DNA of 64,000 bases, taken from contig NW_005178415.1 of NCBI RefSeq assembly GCF_000341285.1, positions 27,662 to 91,661 on the forward strand. Reading direction: 5' to 3'. Each line of letters begins with the position of its first letter. Position 1 is the stretch's first letter. The notes under the pieces were generated by a model. The model was given only the letters and a program-made list of their open reading frames with translations. It was not told the DNA's origin and did no database searches. Below, piece by piece: positions 23,238-34,852 of this stretch. A program made the position numbers and the translations under genes. This DNA comes from Galdieria sulphuraria (lineage: Eukaryota; Rhodophyta; Bangiophyceae; Galdieriales; Galdieriaceae).

Positions 23238-26200
23238 ATGGAACTGCAACTCTCAAGGTTATTGACCCAAGCACTAGAACCTGATAATAGGTATGAAACT
23301 ATGACCAAGTTCTTGTATTGATTGCCATTTGAAACCAACTGTTGCATAGCATAAGATCCGCGGCAGAAGGTGAAATATCTATCGCTGAACAACGAACAGG
23401 GTATGTCCTTGTTTGTCAAAAGGTTGCTTTTGTCTGAAACTTGCAAGTTTTTTGTCGTCTCTGTTGAACATTATTGCTGATAAGGAACATTCTCCTTTGA
23501 ACGTGCGATGGCTGGCTGCTGTTGTTGCAAAGAATTCTATCGGTAGGACATCGTAACACACAACTGAATTCTGTTTATGATACGTTTTAGACCGTATATG
23601 GAGGAATACAACACTGCAATTGGTTTCGAATGAAGAAAAGTATTCACATTTTTTCTAACTTGTTGCATATTTATTGTACTGTAGAATATTCGTTAGGCAA
23701 AGGATTTTGAGTTTATTATTACAACAAGACCAGTTAGTTGCAACACAGGTAATAAGGCTTGAGCTTATTTCATTTTATACTTAATCTTATGCAGTTGTAT
23801 TTATTACTTGGTCGGTTGGCAAGATTAGATTACCCCAAGGACTGGCCTGCCATCTTTGAGAGTGTCTTATCACTGCTTGAGTCGGATGAGACTGATTGGA
23901 AACGCGAAAAACTATTACAAGCTTTGTACGAAGTTGTGAAAGGAGTCGAGTCAAAGTAAGTTGATAAGTTTACAGAGAAGGAGGGCTCATCGTTGCTTGT
24001 ATAGAAAAGTCGACCCATATTTGTTTCATCAAGCGTCTGTTTCCATTATTCAAATGATGTTTCACTTGCTACAAAAGCATCTGAGCATATCTGCAGATAT
24101 TAGTTTGTAAGCACATTGTTTCTGGATCTATTGTTTAGTTGTCACATTTTTTCTTTGAGATGTACCTATATTGAAAACTTGAGCCAAGTCGAATTTCATA
24201 GCGTCGAACTTTGCCTCAAGATTCTAAGAAGAGTGGTTCATCGTGATTCTTTAGTTATGGACCTTCAAAAGTCGTTGGAAGACTTTATCGAATGGTAAAT
24301 GATAGCGTTGTTCTTTACGTATGGACTCTTTATTATTCATACTTGCTATCTTTATAGGAGTTTGCAAAACCGTTGCTTGTTTTATTACAATGGGCAAGAT
24401 TTTGGAAGAGCTCAAGTAAGACAAAAAAATGTTGACGATTGTTGAAAAATGACGAGTAGCCATTTAGCGAGTATCCTATCTTCTATGCAAATTTCTATTG
24501 GAGTCACAGAAGACGCATCCTCTTTTATTTTGCCACGTCTTGTCACCTCTTTTTGCAGAATATAGACAGCAATGGAGTAACAGTTCGGACGAGGACTGGG
24601 AACAGAAAACTTTGTCACAGGCAAGTGTTAACTTGGTGTCCAAATCCACTATCTTAAAATTGGTTTGCAGTGGTCTCTTGATGCGAAGGCTTTGGATATT
24701 TTCCATCAAGTTATGGAATGTAATGCAATATTCACGGTAATAGTGCAGGAACTCCTTCTGGAAATCACTTCTGATCCGTTGTAGAGTCGATCTTTTGAAT
24801 ACACGGAAGAGAATGGTCGTCTTCCTTGTGAGTTGCATGGAATGCATTACATAATAACAGATTGGTCTTTGGAAGAGTTGGAAAAGGGAAGAAGACAAGT
24901 TTTGCATTGTTTCACAGAATCTCTTGTCAGTAGTATTTTAGAAGTAAGTATGCTGTCATTTTTTATTCTGAAAACTCTCAAAAGCTCCTCTAGCTTATCA
25001 TTCGCCGTTTTCTTCCTTGTTCGAAAGAAAGATTAGCAAAATTATTGCAGGAGCCTACTGGTTGGTTTCTTTTCTTGAACATCTTTTTAGGAATTGAAGA
25101 ATGATAATGAAATGCTAGAATACGCGATGGAAGAAGAAGCTGCGGAGTTCGACGTTTATGATCCACAAACAGTAGCACAGGCAGTATGCATGTCATTATT
25201 GAGTCATTTTATGTAAGTTTGTCGTTTGAAAGTACGAAGCTTTCCTTATTGACAAGGGCCGGAGGGAGCCTTGTTTGTCCATTATCATGAAACTCTGGAA
25301 CTATTCTAGTGATAGAGATGTTGTTATGTTGGATGTTATCTATAGAATATTGGGAGCTGCGGTTTTTGACATATTTGATAGAATAGATTATGAGCAGTGG
25401 ATCGAGTTGCTTTCTAAGATATTCTCTCAAACGGCTTTGCAGGTAACATTTTAAAAAAAGACAACCGAAAACTGGGTACAATTAAAGACAATTAGAATAT
25501 TTTGTTAAGGAGAAGAGCTTGTTTATTCGGAGCACAAGTTGGATCATTTCTTCACTCAGAGCAACAAGTTGTATTGTTTGAGCAGTTGTTGCAAATTTAC
25601 CTGAAAGAGTCTAACATTGCAGTTTCTTGGCCTGCGTTGCAAGCAGTCGAAATTCTGCTGTCTTCACAGGAAGAGAGTAAGTTTTGAAGTAGTGTTTTGT
25701 TTTCACCTAACAATGTTGATGGCAGGTTCAGCCCTATTCTTTTCCATTGAACAGACAGTATTGGGATTGATGCAAAAGAGTTTTCAGTTGTTGCAACAAG
25801 CCACCCATTTATCCTTGAAATGTGATATTTTGGATGCATTGACGAGGATAGTAGAACAGTGAGTACGCGTTCACAATTCTTGAATATCTCATGACTATAA
25901 GTACAGTTTAACTCCATCTGTTGGAGAAAAACTTTATCAGTCTCTTTCCAATTGTATTATTGAGTTATGGAATCAATCAAGGTAACTTATAATGGATAAA
26001 GAACTTTATAGAGATGAAAACTCTATTTTAGTTTGATATCAGAACAAGATGAAGCATTTGCTATAAGAGTTAGAATAGTGGAGCTAATCCAAAGGTTGTA
26101 GATCTTGCTGATATAGAGTCATTCCTCATTTTTATCTAGTTTTATTGTTGCTTTCTATCAGTTTCAAAATTCAGAACAAGTTTCAGTTACTTTTGAAACC

Positions 26201-27530
26201 TTTTTGAAACAGCTGATATCTTGGTGTGTTCAGTTGGAATGGCGAGGGGATGGAGAACAGCATGAACAACTTGTTGAACAAGGTGCTATATTATCTATAC
26301 TACCGGAGAAATCCAAGACTTAATCCTCTTTTTAGGTTTTCACTTGTGGAATTGTTTTCTCCAGTGTCAAACTCAGTATACACAAAGTGTACAAGAATTG
26401 ATTCCAATATTAATTTCTCTCGCTCAACACACAACAGAATATGTTGGGTAAGCCTTAGTTTCTCCTTTTGTTATCTGCTTAGTTACTGTTCTAGTCACTA
26501 TGTTTTGTTGATAAGAAACTATATCCAGTTGGGAGGTCGCTATTTTATTGTTTCGTATGGTAGGAATGTTGTTAGTATTTCTTTTTCTGTAAATATATTT
26601 CATTGTTTTGACTAGGGAATTGGCTATGTTCATTTTCATATTCATTATTAGAAATTATGAGAGACAGAGTTGTCATTCAGGTAGCAGGAATAGTGGATTC
26701 CGTCATCCTATTCCATTCAGAGGTTGTAATATCGATAATATCCAACTATTGTGATTTACATCTAGTTACAATAGGATTGGTCTCTTTGGATTCCTATTAT
26801 AAGAACAATGATATCTTTAGTTTTAAACCAAAAGGAAAGTAAAGCAGTAGAGGCTACCTTCTTAGCAATCATATCGAGAGCTATTTGGATGGACATATCG
26901 AGATTTGAACGGGAAGTATTGGGAGAAGATTCTCATCGCTTGTATCAATTGGTTTATTGTATAGTGGAAAAGGTATATAAGTTTTATGGTTGGAGAACCT
27001 CAATTTATTTGGTTGGTCTCTTTCATAGGCTGAAAATGTTTACTTGCCACAAGATAGGAAGCAAATTGGTTTGTGTCTTTGTCGATTGGCAACTCAACGC
27101 AGTATATTTCTACATGTTTCTTTAGACGCCGTAAGACATATTCTCTCACTAAGTTTGCACAAATGACACTTCTAATCAAGGTAGTGGACATATGGTTGCA
27201 ATGTCTGTCATCCTACTCAAGAAGCCAATATGATGGTTAGTATAGTTGATATTGATGCGACATATATATGGACTAAAAGAGGTTTTTTAGATGAAGATAT
27301 CCCATCTTTTAGAAAGCTATATGATCCCATGTATCAACAAGATATTACATCGGTAGGATATTAACAGTGGATGATTTCTCTTGTTGACCGTTTTGAAGGA
27401 AATTCGAACGACTGTTCGACAATTAGAACAAATATTTACGACTTTATATCCCTCAATGTCCCCTTTTTGGAATGCTTTGGATAGAAATATTGCTCATACG
27501 TTTCGTTCTGCCTTGTTAGAAAATAACTAG
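23238..27530 (+). CDS. Importin-11-like karyopherin (many small exons)
   Basis: A chain of about 20 short exons runs from ATG 23238 to TAG 27530; I placed the ends and several exons, not every junction. HEAT-repeat segments read in order as in importin-11: the N-terminal importin repeat (NVRWLAAVVAKNSI), RLARLDYPKDWPAIFE, a middle AAEFDVYDPQTVAQAV, YEQWIELLSKI, LLRRRACLFGAQVG, then QAVEILLSSQEE and further repeats, ending FRSALLENN. Importin-11 carries ubiquitin-conjugating enzymes and ribosomal protein L12 into the nucleus. Because introns are numerous and short, a gene-finder may split this locus. Ends 41 bp before the rhomboid start codon. Confidence 0.85.
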
Positions 27531-27571
27531 CCTTGATAAAGTAAGAGAAAGATCATTCATGTCATGAGGTG

Positions 27572-29020
27572 ATGATGGATGATCATTATTGGCTGATGAT
27601 CCACATGAGACCAAGTTTACATATTCCTGCAACAAGTAAAAGACTTCTCTTTCATAGGAAGTCTCACTGGCAGAATGTAAACGGTTTTCTAAGCTTCACT
27701 CTATCGTTGAACTCTTGGACTTTCAAGAACTGTTTTCATTTTTGCCAAAAAAGAGCTACGTTATCTGGAAGCGAGAACACTTTAAGAACAGTTATGTTAC
27801 AATCTGTTATGGGAAGAAACATTAGTGGTAGAACCAAGTACCCTTTGAGACGGAAAAGTATGCTCGGAGGTGGATCCTTTCACCTATTACATACGTTGGG
27901 TATTTCAGGTGGTGGCAACAACAAGAACAACATTCAACCTGGCTACTGGAGTCATTTTTCGTAAGTGTTGTTAATTGAAGACCTTGTGTCTAAAAGTATA
28001 AAGGAATGGTGATAGTGGGCAACTGTTTGCTGCAGAAACCGTTTATTTGCTCAGTAAGAAAAGTCGTTCTTCGTCGAGTCCTAAAAACAAACAAAGGTTG
28101 GTAGACAGTTAATGATACGTTTACTGTCGTTCGGATCGATTATTTTTTATTCCTTTTTTAGATGGAGTTGGACGAAAATACTTTTGGTTACGAACATTGT
28201 GGTTTTTTTATTACAAATGGCTACTGCGAACCAACTTTTGTTGATGGGTGCCAAGGTAACTGCACTATGTTATTCTTGTACTTCCCTACATTCCCTTGAA
28301 AGGTGAATGAGTTGATTTCCAGTGGTCAGTTGTATCGCTTATTGACTCCTATCTTTCTACACGGAAATATTGCACATTTGATGGTAAACTGTTATAGCTT
28401 ATATTCTTTGGGTCCTGTTGTAGAAAGATGTTTTGGTTTGTATAGTTTACCCGGTACTTTTGATAGGTTTCGGAGTGATTTGAATTAGGTTCACACCGTT
28501 TTATTGGTCTTTATCTTTTTTCTGGATTTTTTGGATGTATTGCAAGTTTTTTCTTCTCAAAGAATCCATCTTTAGGTGCATCAGGTGCTATTTTTGGTTT
28601 AGTCGGTGGTTTTGCAGTTTATCTTAAAAGGTGAGTGTTTGATGTTTCATTCTAAAGTGTAGCAAGTAACAGACAATCTGTAGACATCAGTATTTACTCG
28701 GTGAAACTTCTCGCCTGGGTTTATTTTCTATTGCCCAGTCGTTGATTTTCAATATACTTATGGTATGAAGCCGTTATATGAATTTCGCTTGTTTTTAGTT
28801 GTAACCAACTGGTTAGAGTCTTCAACGAGGTTCACGTATAGACAACTGGGGACATTTGGGTGGGTTTCTTGGCGGTGTGTTTTATTCATACCTGTTTGGT
28901 CCAAATTTCGAAAGAAAACGAATAGGCTCTCGTGGGTTAGTAGTCAAACTGGTTCTTGTTTCGCAAGCTCTGTTTCCTTATCTTTTGTGTTTAGGGTTTA
29001 CTTACAAGACAGACCCATGA
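27572..29020 (+). CDS. Rhomboid family intramembrane protease, organellar
   Basis: Seven exons: 27572..27960, 28016..28096, 28162..28255, 28303..28435, 28489..28630, 28684..28762 and 28817..29020; 373 residues, all junctions in phase. The first ~130 residues are basic and Ser/His-rich, like a transit peptide. Six or more hydrophobic segments follow. The catalytic serine is in GASGAIFGLVGG and the catalytic histidine in DNWGHLGGFLGG, restored by using the acceptor at 28817. HGNIAHLMVNCYSL supplies the conserved His/Asn of helix 2. The domain organisation matches plastid rhomboids and, less well, the mitochondrial PARL/Pcp1 group. Confidence 0.93.
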
Positions 29021-29458
29021 TCAAGCGATGGTTCTTACGGTGGAAAAAGAATCAACTGTAGCAATTGTTTTGGAATAGGCTCTCGAATCTTATGTTGTAT
29101 CTCTCTACTTTTGTTTGAATATCACTAGTATATTTGGTTTGGCAAGTGATTTATACAAGGTCGTATTGATAGATAAAACCTATAACAAACCAGTCTTTAT
29201 ATATATATATATATATATATATATGTTCAACAAGTGAAAATAATCTCTCTATATTGTTCTTTATTTTCCTAAAAATAGTTTGATATTACGAAATGAGAAC
29301 AATCGAAGCAACAGCAAAAATGGAATGACGTGTTGTTCTCAAAAGATGCTTTCGAATTCTTTCCATTTCAAAGAATTGGATTCCGGAAATATGCGCATCC
29401 TCCGCGTTGATAAACCTCCGACTTTAACAAGATTCTGTTTATTTCTTGTTTGTCGATA
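29021..29458. other. Intergenic region with (AT)n microsatellite
   Basis: No coding frame was recognised between the rhomboid stop and the GDPD start. An AT dinucleotide run of about 27 bp lies at 29198..29224. The rest is AT-rich, presumably rhomboid 3' and GDPD 5' sequence. Confidence 0.6.
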
Positions 29459-31088
29459 ATGACGTCTGCAGAGTTGAAGAAAAGCATGGAACCCGGTGAA
29501 CAAAGCTATATGCTTTGTCTTTTTCCGGGGAGCTTTCGAGCCAACCTCTCACCTCTCAAGTTGCGCCTGCTTCCAAACCACGATGGTTTAGATGATTCCT
29601 CTTTGTATTGGAAGGTATTTCTATAATTTGAAGCAACTAGTCTTTTTCTCACTTGTTTAGTTGAGAGGGCCTAATGATGCATATTATGTGAGCCACGACG
29701 AGTTGTGTAGCAAACGAGGACTATATTTTTATTCCTTTTCAGACCAGAACTTGGAGAACCTTGACATTCATATAGATATTATAATGGGAAAGGTTGACTC
29801 GTCATCTTGTTGTGTTGTTGGACAATGTGCTTTGGTTTCCAGTGAGTTTATGGACACAAAAGGCTTGATACGGAGGCCTCTAATTAGCAAGGATATTCTT
29901 ATCGTTGGAGAGTTAGTGTTTGAATATCTCATAGTGAGACCCTGGTTGCCTAGTGTAAAGAATATGAGAGAATATTTATATGCTATCAAGTTAAACTATA
30001 CTCTTCCACTTTTGGTGGGTCATCGAGGGAAAGGAGCTCATTCAAAGTCTTATGTTCAGGAAAATACGCTATTAAGCTTTCTATCTGCAACTCGTGATAA
30101 AAGAGTCAAGTTCATTGAGCTGGATGTTCAGTTAAGTGCAGATGGTCACCCCATAGTGTTCCATGACTTTTTGATTACCCGGAAGACACAACAACTGGAC
30201 TTGGATGATATGGATATCCGAAAAGTTGAAAGATATCCAACTATTGCAGTTGGAAGCTTGTCTTTGAAAGATTTTCAGAGAATGGCTATTTATCGTGAAG
30301 GTGCTGCAGTCACTTTTTATGATAGTGATCACGAAACTCGAGAAAGTAATGGCTATCACTTGCGTTCAAAGACAAGTCACGGAGGACGAAGAAATGGTAC
30401 AAGAAGCCATTCAAATTCATCAAGTCGTTCAAGTTCTATCACTTCGGATCTATCAGGCATTGCAAGTCATCGAAGTAGTGACTCAGATAGGGACGACATG
30501 GATGAGATTCCAAGTTTGATTGAAGATCATTTGCCTTCACTGGATGAAGTTCTGATGAAGATGCCTGTTGATGTTGGTTTCTTTTTGGAGATGAAATATC
30601 CTTGTCCTGATTACCAGCAGCGTAAGAAGTTGGTGGTTCCTGATCGCAATGTTTTTGTGGATGCTGTTTTGGATTGTGTGTGTAAAAGTTTTGTAGAGAA
30701 AAAGCAACGGACGATTGTTTTTCTTTCATTTGATCCTGATATTTGTTATTTATTGAAATGCAAGCAAGAATATTTTCCAGTTTTGTTGCTTTGTTCGGAG
30801 ACTCGTTTCTCAAGTGACGATCATTTTGACCTTCGAACAATGGATATTCAAAATGCGGTGAACTGGTCTATTCATCAAAAGTTAGACGGTATGGCTATTC
30901 TATCTGACATTTTATTTGAGAAGCCGAACATTGTATCGGAGTTAAAGAATAATGGATTGAAAGTGTTTTGTTTTGGAGCTATTACTTCACAAGAAGACAA
31001 GGCCAAGAACCTCATTAAGCTGGGAGTGGATGGTCTTATTGCAGATAACGTCACTTGTCTTGCCAAAAAACTTTGTGATATATTGTAA
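29459..31088 (+). CDS. Glycerophosphodiester phosphodiesterase, GDE5/GPCPD1-like
   Basis: Exons 29459..29614 and 29661..31088 give 527 residues. The GDPD catalytic core begins near residue 185 with HRGKGAHSK, then ENTLLSFLSA, the acidic ELDVQLSADGHPIVFHDF and, after a Ser/Arg-rich insertion of about 60 residues, the C-terminal GVDGLIADN. HR, E-N, ELD and HDF supply the expected catalytic and metal residues. The N-terminal half (VGELVFEYLIVRPW) resembles the linker seen between a starch-binding-like domain and GDPD in GDE5/GPCPD1. These enzymes split glycerophosphocholine to glycerol-3-phosphate and choline. The Ser-rich insertion (HSNSSSRSSS) is unusual and could be a regulatory loop. Confidence 0.92.
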
Positions 31089-31100
31089 AGAAACCTTGTT

Positions 31101-31514
31101 CTATTTGTTACTTTGTGCTATTGTCCAATTTTTCACTTGCAAGTTGTCTAGTTGTTCTGGATAATTCGTCTCGAGTGTTGGAGCTTGTGGAGTAGGAATC
31201 ACAGACAATTTTTTTTGTATTGTCCATTGTTGGGTTATCCATCGTGTTCCTATTCTCAACTTGGTATATTTGAAATACGATTGCCAAGTTTTCTTACTGG
31301 TTTGTTCACCGTCACCCCAGATGACGGCTAAGCTTTCAGGCGTCTTCCGTTGCACTAGTTGGAAAGTCTCATTCCCAAGAATACCCTCATAGTTGCCATC
31401 TTGTAACTCTTTCCATTCTATTTCCGTACATTTATGCTTATCAACGTCAGGTATTCTTAATAAAAATATTTCGTAGTCATCATTCGATAAAAGAGGCCAA
31501 GACGACGATTCCAT
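31101..31514 (-). CDS. Hypothetical protein (137 aa)
   Basis: Single-exon frame from ATG 31514. The sequence is soluble, Glu/Trp-rich near the start (SSSWPLLSNDDYEIFLLRIPD) and reads like a small beta-rich domain, followed by a Pro/Thr-rich tail. No family was recognised. The gene lies 62 bp downstream of the same-strand metallothionein stop and converges with the GDPD gene, only 12 bp apart. Codon use looks like that of its neighbours, which argues for a real gene. An upstream exon cannot be excluded. Confidence 0.55.
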   Translation of the reverse strand: MESSSWPLLSNDDYEIFLLRIPDVDKHKCTEIEWKELQDGNYEGILGNETFQLVQRKTPESLAVIWGDGEQTSKKTWQSYFKYTKLRIGTRWITQQWTIQKKLSVIPTPQAPTLETNYPEQLDNLQVKNWTIAQSNK

Positions 31515-31576
31515 TTCTTCACACACAAATCTGAAAACAAAACAAAGACATTCACTCTTTATTATTTCATAAAACT

Positions 31577-31807
31577 TTACTTAGTTGCTTCACAAGGACA
31601 CTGCATACCCGTACAACCACATTTTCTTCCTTCACACTGCGCACAACACTTTACTAGTGGCTTACACCTTGAACAACCACAGTTGGTCCCACAACGACAG
31701 CTTTGGTTACTACTACACTGAGAACAACACGCACAAGGTTGGCTACAACAAGCACAATTTTCTCCACACTTGCAATTAGAAACACAACAACGGGCACAAC
31801 AAGGCAT
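31577..31807 (-). CDS. Metallothionein-like Cys-rich protein (76 aa)
   Basis: From ATG 31807 the 76-residue product has 25 cysteines (about one residue in three), arranged as CC, CxC, CxxC and CxCxxxC clusters (for example CKCGENCACC, CRCGTNCGC, KCGC) with no aromatic residues. That is the composition of a metallothionein or similar metal-binding peptide. The longer frame upstream begins with a TTG codon and adds a hydrophobic leader (HIDIPAVIIT), so I prefer the internal ATG. Its likely job is buffering of copper, zinc, cadmium or arsenic-type stress. The 190 bp upstream are AT-rich; no metal-response element was identified. Confidence 0.85.
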   Translation of the reverse strand: MPCCARCCVSNCKCGENCACCSQPCACCSQCSSNQSCRCGTNCGCSRCKPLVKCCAQCEGRKCGCTGMQCPCEATK

Positions 31808-31997
31808 AGTGATGATAACAGCTGGTATATCTATGTGCAACCACACACACTGCAACTCAAATGGATATCAAAATCTTGTAATAGTTTCGATGATTCACAC
31901 AAAATAGGAATAATGTAGTTGCATTGTTTGTAGTGATTTGATAAAAGTTATGAACACTTTTTAAAAGAATAAAAATCACTTGGTATAGTCGTCGTCG

Positions 31998-32997
31998 ATG
32001 ATGATGATGGCAATGGATCCCGTGTGGATATCAAGTTATACTTCCTTTATACCCTTCACTACTACTCGTATGAATACTCAAGTGTTTAGCAACTCCATTT
32101 ATTCTAGACGCCCCCTATTCTTACAAACTAGATGCATGGGATGCTATTCATTACGAGTTGCTACTCAAAAGTCGAAACAGTTTTTGACTCGTTCCAAGCC
32201 TTGTTACCGACCCAAAAAGTGCTTTTCACTTGTGGCTTCTGAAATACCACCGCAAAACAAAAACTCTTCAGAAGCACCTGAAGAAAACCAACAACCTTCT
32301 CAAGAGCAAGAGCAGTCAACCCCAGAAGAGTCTCCAGATATCCTTCAGTCTCCAAGTTTCCTGAAAAGAAAATTGGAGGTAAGTTTAATACTCTTTATGA
32401 AAGCTTCTTACGCAGTTGGCATAGTTGGTACAACAAGAGCTGGAAGAAAGCAAAGCAGAAACGTCCAAGTGGGAGAAACAATACCATGATCAGAAAGAAG
32501 CCTACATTCGGTTGGTTGCGGAGTTTGAAAACTATCGCAAAAGGATGAACAAAGAGAAACAAGATATTGCTGAAGTTACCAAAGCCAATGTCATTCGGGA
32601 GTTGATTGCGGTGTTGGATAACTTTGAACGAGCTGCAGCAGCCATAATTGTCAACACAGAAAGCGAGCAAAAGATACACGACTCTTATCAAGCACTTGCT
32701 AAACAGTTGTTGGATGCGATGATGAAGTTGAATGTGGAACCGATTGATGCAGTAGGTCAACCTTTTAACCCCAATTTACATGAAGCGGTCAACCGTGTGG
32801 ACTCGGAAGATCATGAAGAAGGTATAGTGGCTATGCAGTATCAACGTGGTTATAAAATAGGAGAAAGACTGGTGAGACCAGCTCTTTGTGTGGTTTCTAG
32901 TGGACCTGGTCCCCACAAAAAGGAACAGCCTAAGAAGAAGAAGAAGGAAGAAGAAGAAGATATCACAACCCAAACTTTAGAAAATGGTGTCAAATAA
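31998..32997 (+). CDS. GRPE: Organellar GrpE co-chaperone
   Basis: Exons 31998..32378 and 32425..32997 give 317 residues, far longer than bacterial GrpE because of a ~125-residue N-terminal extension rich in Ser, Thr, Arg and Cys that looks like an organelle presequence, followed by an acidic Gln/Glu linker. The GrpE core is clear: long helix (QKEAYIRLVAEFENYRKR), then NVIRELIAVLDNFERA, PFNPNLHEAV, GYKIGERLVRPALCVVS. GrpE releases ADP from Hsp70/DnaK. The acceptor at 32425 was needed because a TAG would otherwise follow. Plastid versus mitochondrial targeting cannot be settled by reading; the extension length favours plastid. Confidence 0.93.
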
Positions 32998-33105
32998 GAG
33001 TTACTGGTTGGATGATATTTGGTTTTGTGTTGAAATAAACAAAATAGGAGGTTTTAAGGTATCTTCAAAATGGATCTTGAACGTATGGTTCTTCTTTATG
33101 GTCTC

Positions 33106-34426
33106 TTATTTCAATAACTCCTGCCAATTTTCTCCATCTATTCTTTCTTTATCGATTGGACAACAGGCATTTTCTATTAGCCATTGTTCAATACAAGCCT
33201 AAAACAACGACACAAGCTTCATGAGTCACTTCAAGTAGAAACAAATGTATGCTTACTTTATGATAAATGTGATTGCAAGGTAACCTTTTCAAAGACTCTC
33301 CAAGCACATAATCATCCAAACATATACAACACTGCTCCACAAAACTCAGTAACTACTTTTTGTATCATTCCATCAACAAGTTACTTACACTCTCTCCCAT
33401 TTCAGACTCGGAAACTTCAACACAAGGAATGCTATCAATAACACTCTTAGATGCCCCTCTCTTATTTTCCACTTTTTCATCCAATTGAAGCAACATTTGA
33501 TAATCATCAGCTGTAAAGTCTCCTTCATGAAATGACAAAAGTAACCACGGATTGACTTGTCTGAAATACTCAATCCAAGCATTTAAAGAACGAGAAATAG
33601 AACGGGAAGACGAAGGTCCTCCACTTAATATACGATTTCTTCTCGTTGAAGTTGCTTGTCTCAGTCCAGAAGAAGTCTGTCTATGACCTGATTCACGACT
33701 CAGTGATCTTCTCTCTGCTTCAAGTATCCTTCTTTGGATATTCATACGAGGATTTGTACTACTTCTTGTAGTGTAGCTTCGACCACTTCTTGTTTGAATA
33801 CCAGAAGTACTTCCCGTGTCTCTCGTCTCTCCAACGTTCTCAACAGGACGATAACGGTACTGACTATTTCTTCGATAATACCTTGGTATGTTATCTCCCA
33901 AAGGTGGTCGTTCACTTCTTGGTTCTTCCGTGCCGTTCCAGTCACAAGAAACACCCATCCCTGCACTCCTTTGAGCACTGCAATACAAGCTGCTTTCACC
34001 AAGGCTTTCTCTTCTCCCACTTTGTTCCAAGTTCCACGTATTTTCAGCAAGATGTGGCATTCTTTCTGTAGATATGGCAATAGGTCGACTTGCTACAGTC
34101 GACGAGTCCAAGCAAGCTGCTTCAACTTGTGTTGCTTGCAATAAGTTTGAACGTCGACTATTTGGTAGTGAAGTGGTAAGATTATGGGAGCCTGGTTCTT
34201 CCACTGTTTCCGCAAAAGAGCTCTCCAAACTACTTGCGACTCTTCTGTTTGGCTCTTGTGAGGGACACGATGATGAGGACCTGTCAGGAGTAAGGCTAGT
34301 TGACCATACGTTTCTAGTAGAGCTCACTAGCTCTGGGGAGTTGTCCGAAGAACTCACCAAGTCAATCACTTCTTCGTGAGGTCTTGTTTTGGGAACCCTT
34401 CTTCGTTTGGCTCTACTTGAACTCAT
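33106..34426 (-). CDS. RING-H2 E3 ubiquitin ligase with SIM-like motif
   Basis: Exons 34426..33389, 33352..33257 and 33198..33106 give 408 residues. A short N-terminal basic stretch is followed by EVIDLVSSSDNSPE, a hydrophobic core next to Ser/Asp/Glu that fits a SUMO-interaction motif. About 280 residues of disordered Ser/Arg/Thr/Pro sequence come next. The C-terminal 70 residues form a RING-H2 finger: CCICLDD, then PCNHIYHKACIEQWL and CPIDKERI, assembled only after splicing the last two introns. The layout is like animal STUbLs (RNF4, RNF111), but substrates are unknown. The start is the first ATG in frame; an upstream TTG extends it by two codons. All donors and acceptors are canonical. 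Confidence 0.85.
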
Positions 34427-34807
34427 GGCCAATACGACAACACTTCTTCTCCCACCACATCATCCATCCGAATGGCACAAGCCAATCCTTAAAAGCCAAC
34501 GAGTTGAATCATGATTCGCTTTTCTGAATATTCACAGAAAGAGAATACCTTCTCATATCTCGTATAATACTGTAGCATTCATTTATTCTCATACTCAAAT
34601 AGTTACATGTGGATTGTACAAAAGTGTTTCATGAGATTCAAGGCCAAGTTCCTTTCATATCATTTCAAAAAGAGAATTGAAATTTTCCATGAAAAGTTGT
34701 CGGTAAAGAGGACTTGGTTGACACAAGCTAACAAGCTTTTCTTTTCCTATTGGAATAACCGTTTTCAAAAGAACCCCTTTTCTCTCTCTCTCTCTCTGTC
34801 TCTTTCT

Positions 34808-34849
<42 letters not shown>

Positions 34850-34852
34850 GAT
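34427..34852. other. Intergenic region with CT and TA microsatellites
   Basis: Between the divergent RING gene and the 610-aa gene there is a (TC)n run at 34781..34797 and a (TA)n run at 34813..34846, the latter ending only 6 bp before the ATG of the 610-aa gene. A translated frame through the repeats exists but gives low-complexity sequence, so I treat this as 5' non-coding. Confidence 0.6.

Noticed and set aside
28765-29061. 98-codon ORF in the rhomboid 3' region
   Set aside because: The spliced rhomboid frame with DNWGHLGG and a TGA at 29018-29020 explains the sequence.
33734-34379. Plus-strand ORFs of about 90-136 codons
   Set aside because: Antisense to the Ser/Arg-rich part of the RING-H2 gene; composition follows from the opposite frame.
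34607-34852. N-terminal extension of the 610-aa protein through CT and TA repeats
   Set aside because: It would encode SLSLS and IYIYI runs from microsatellites. The ATG directly after the repeat is the simpler start.
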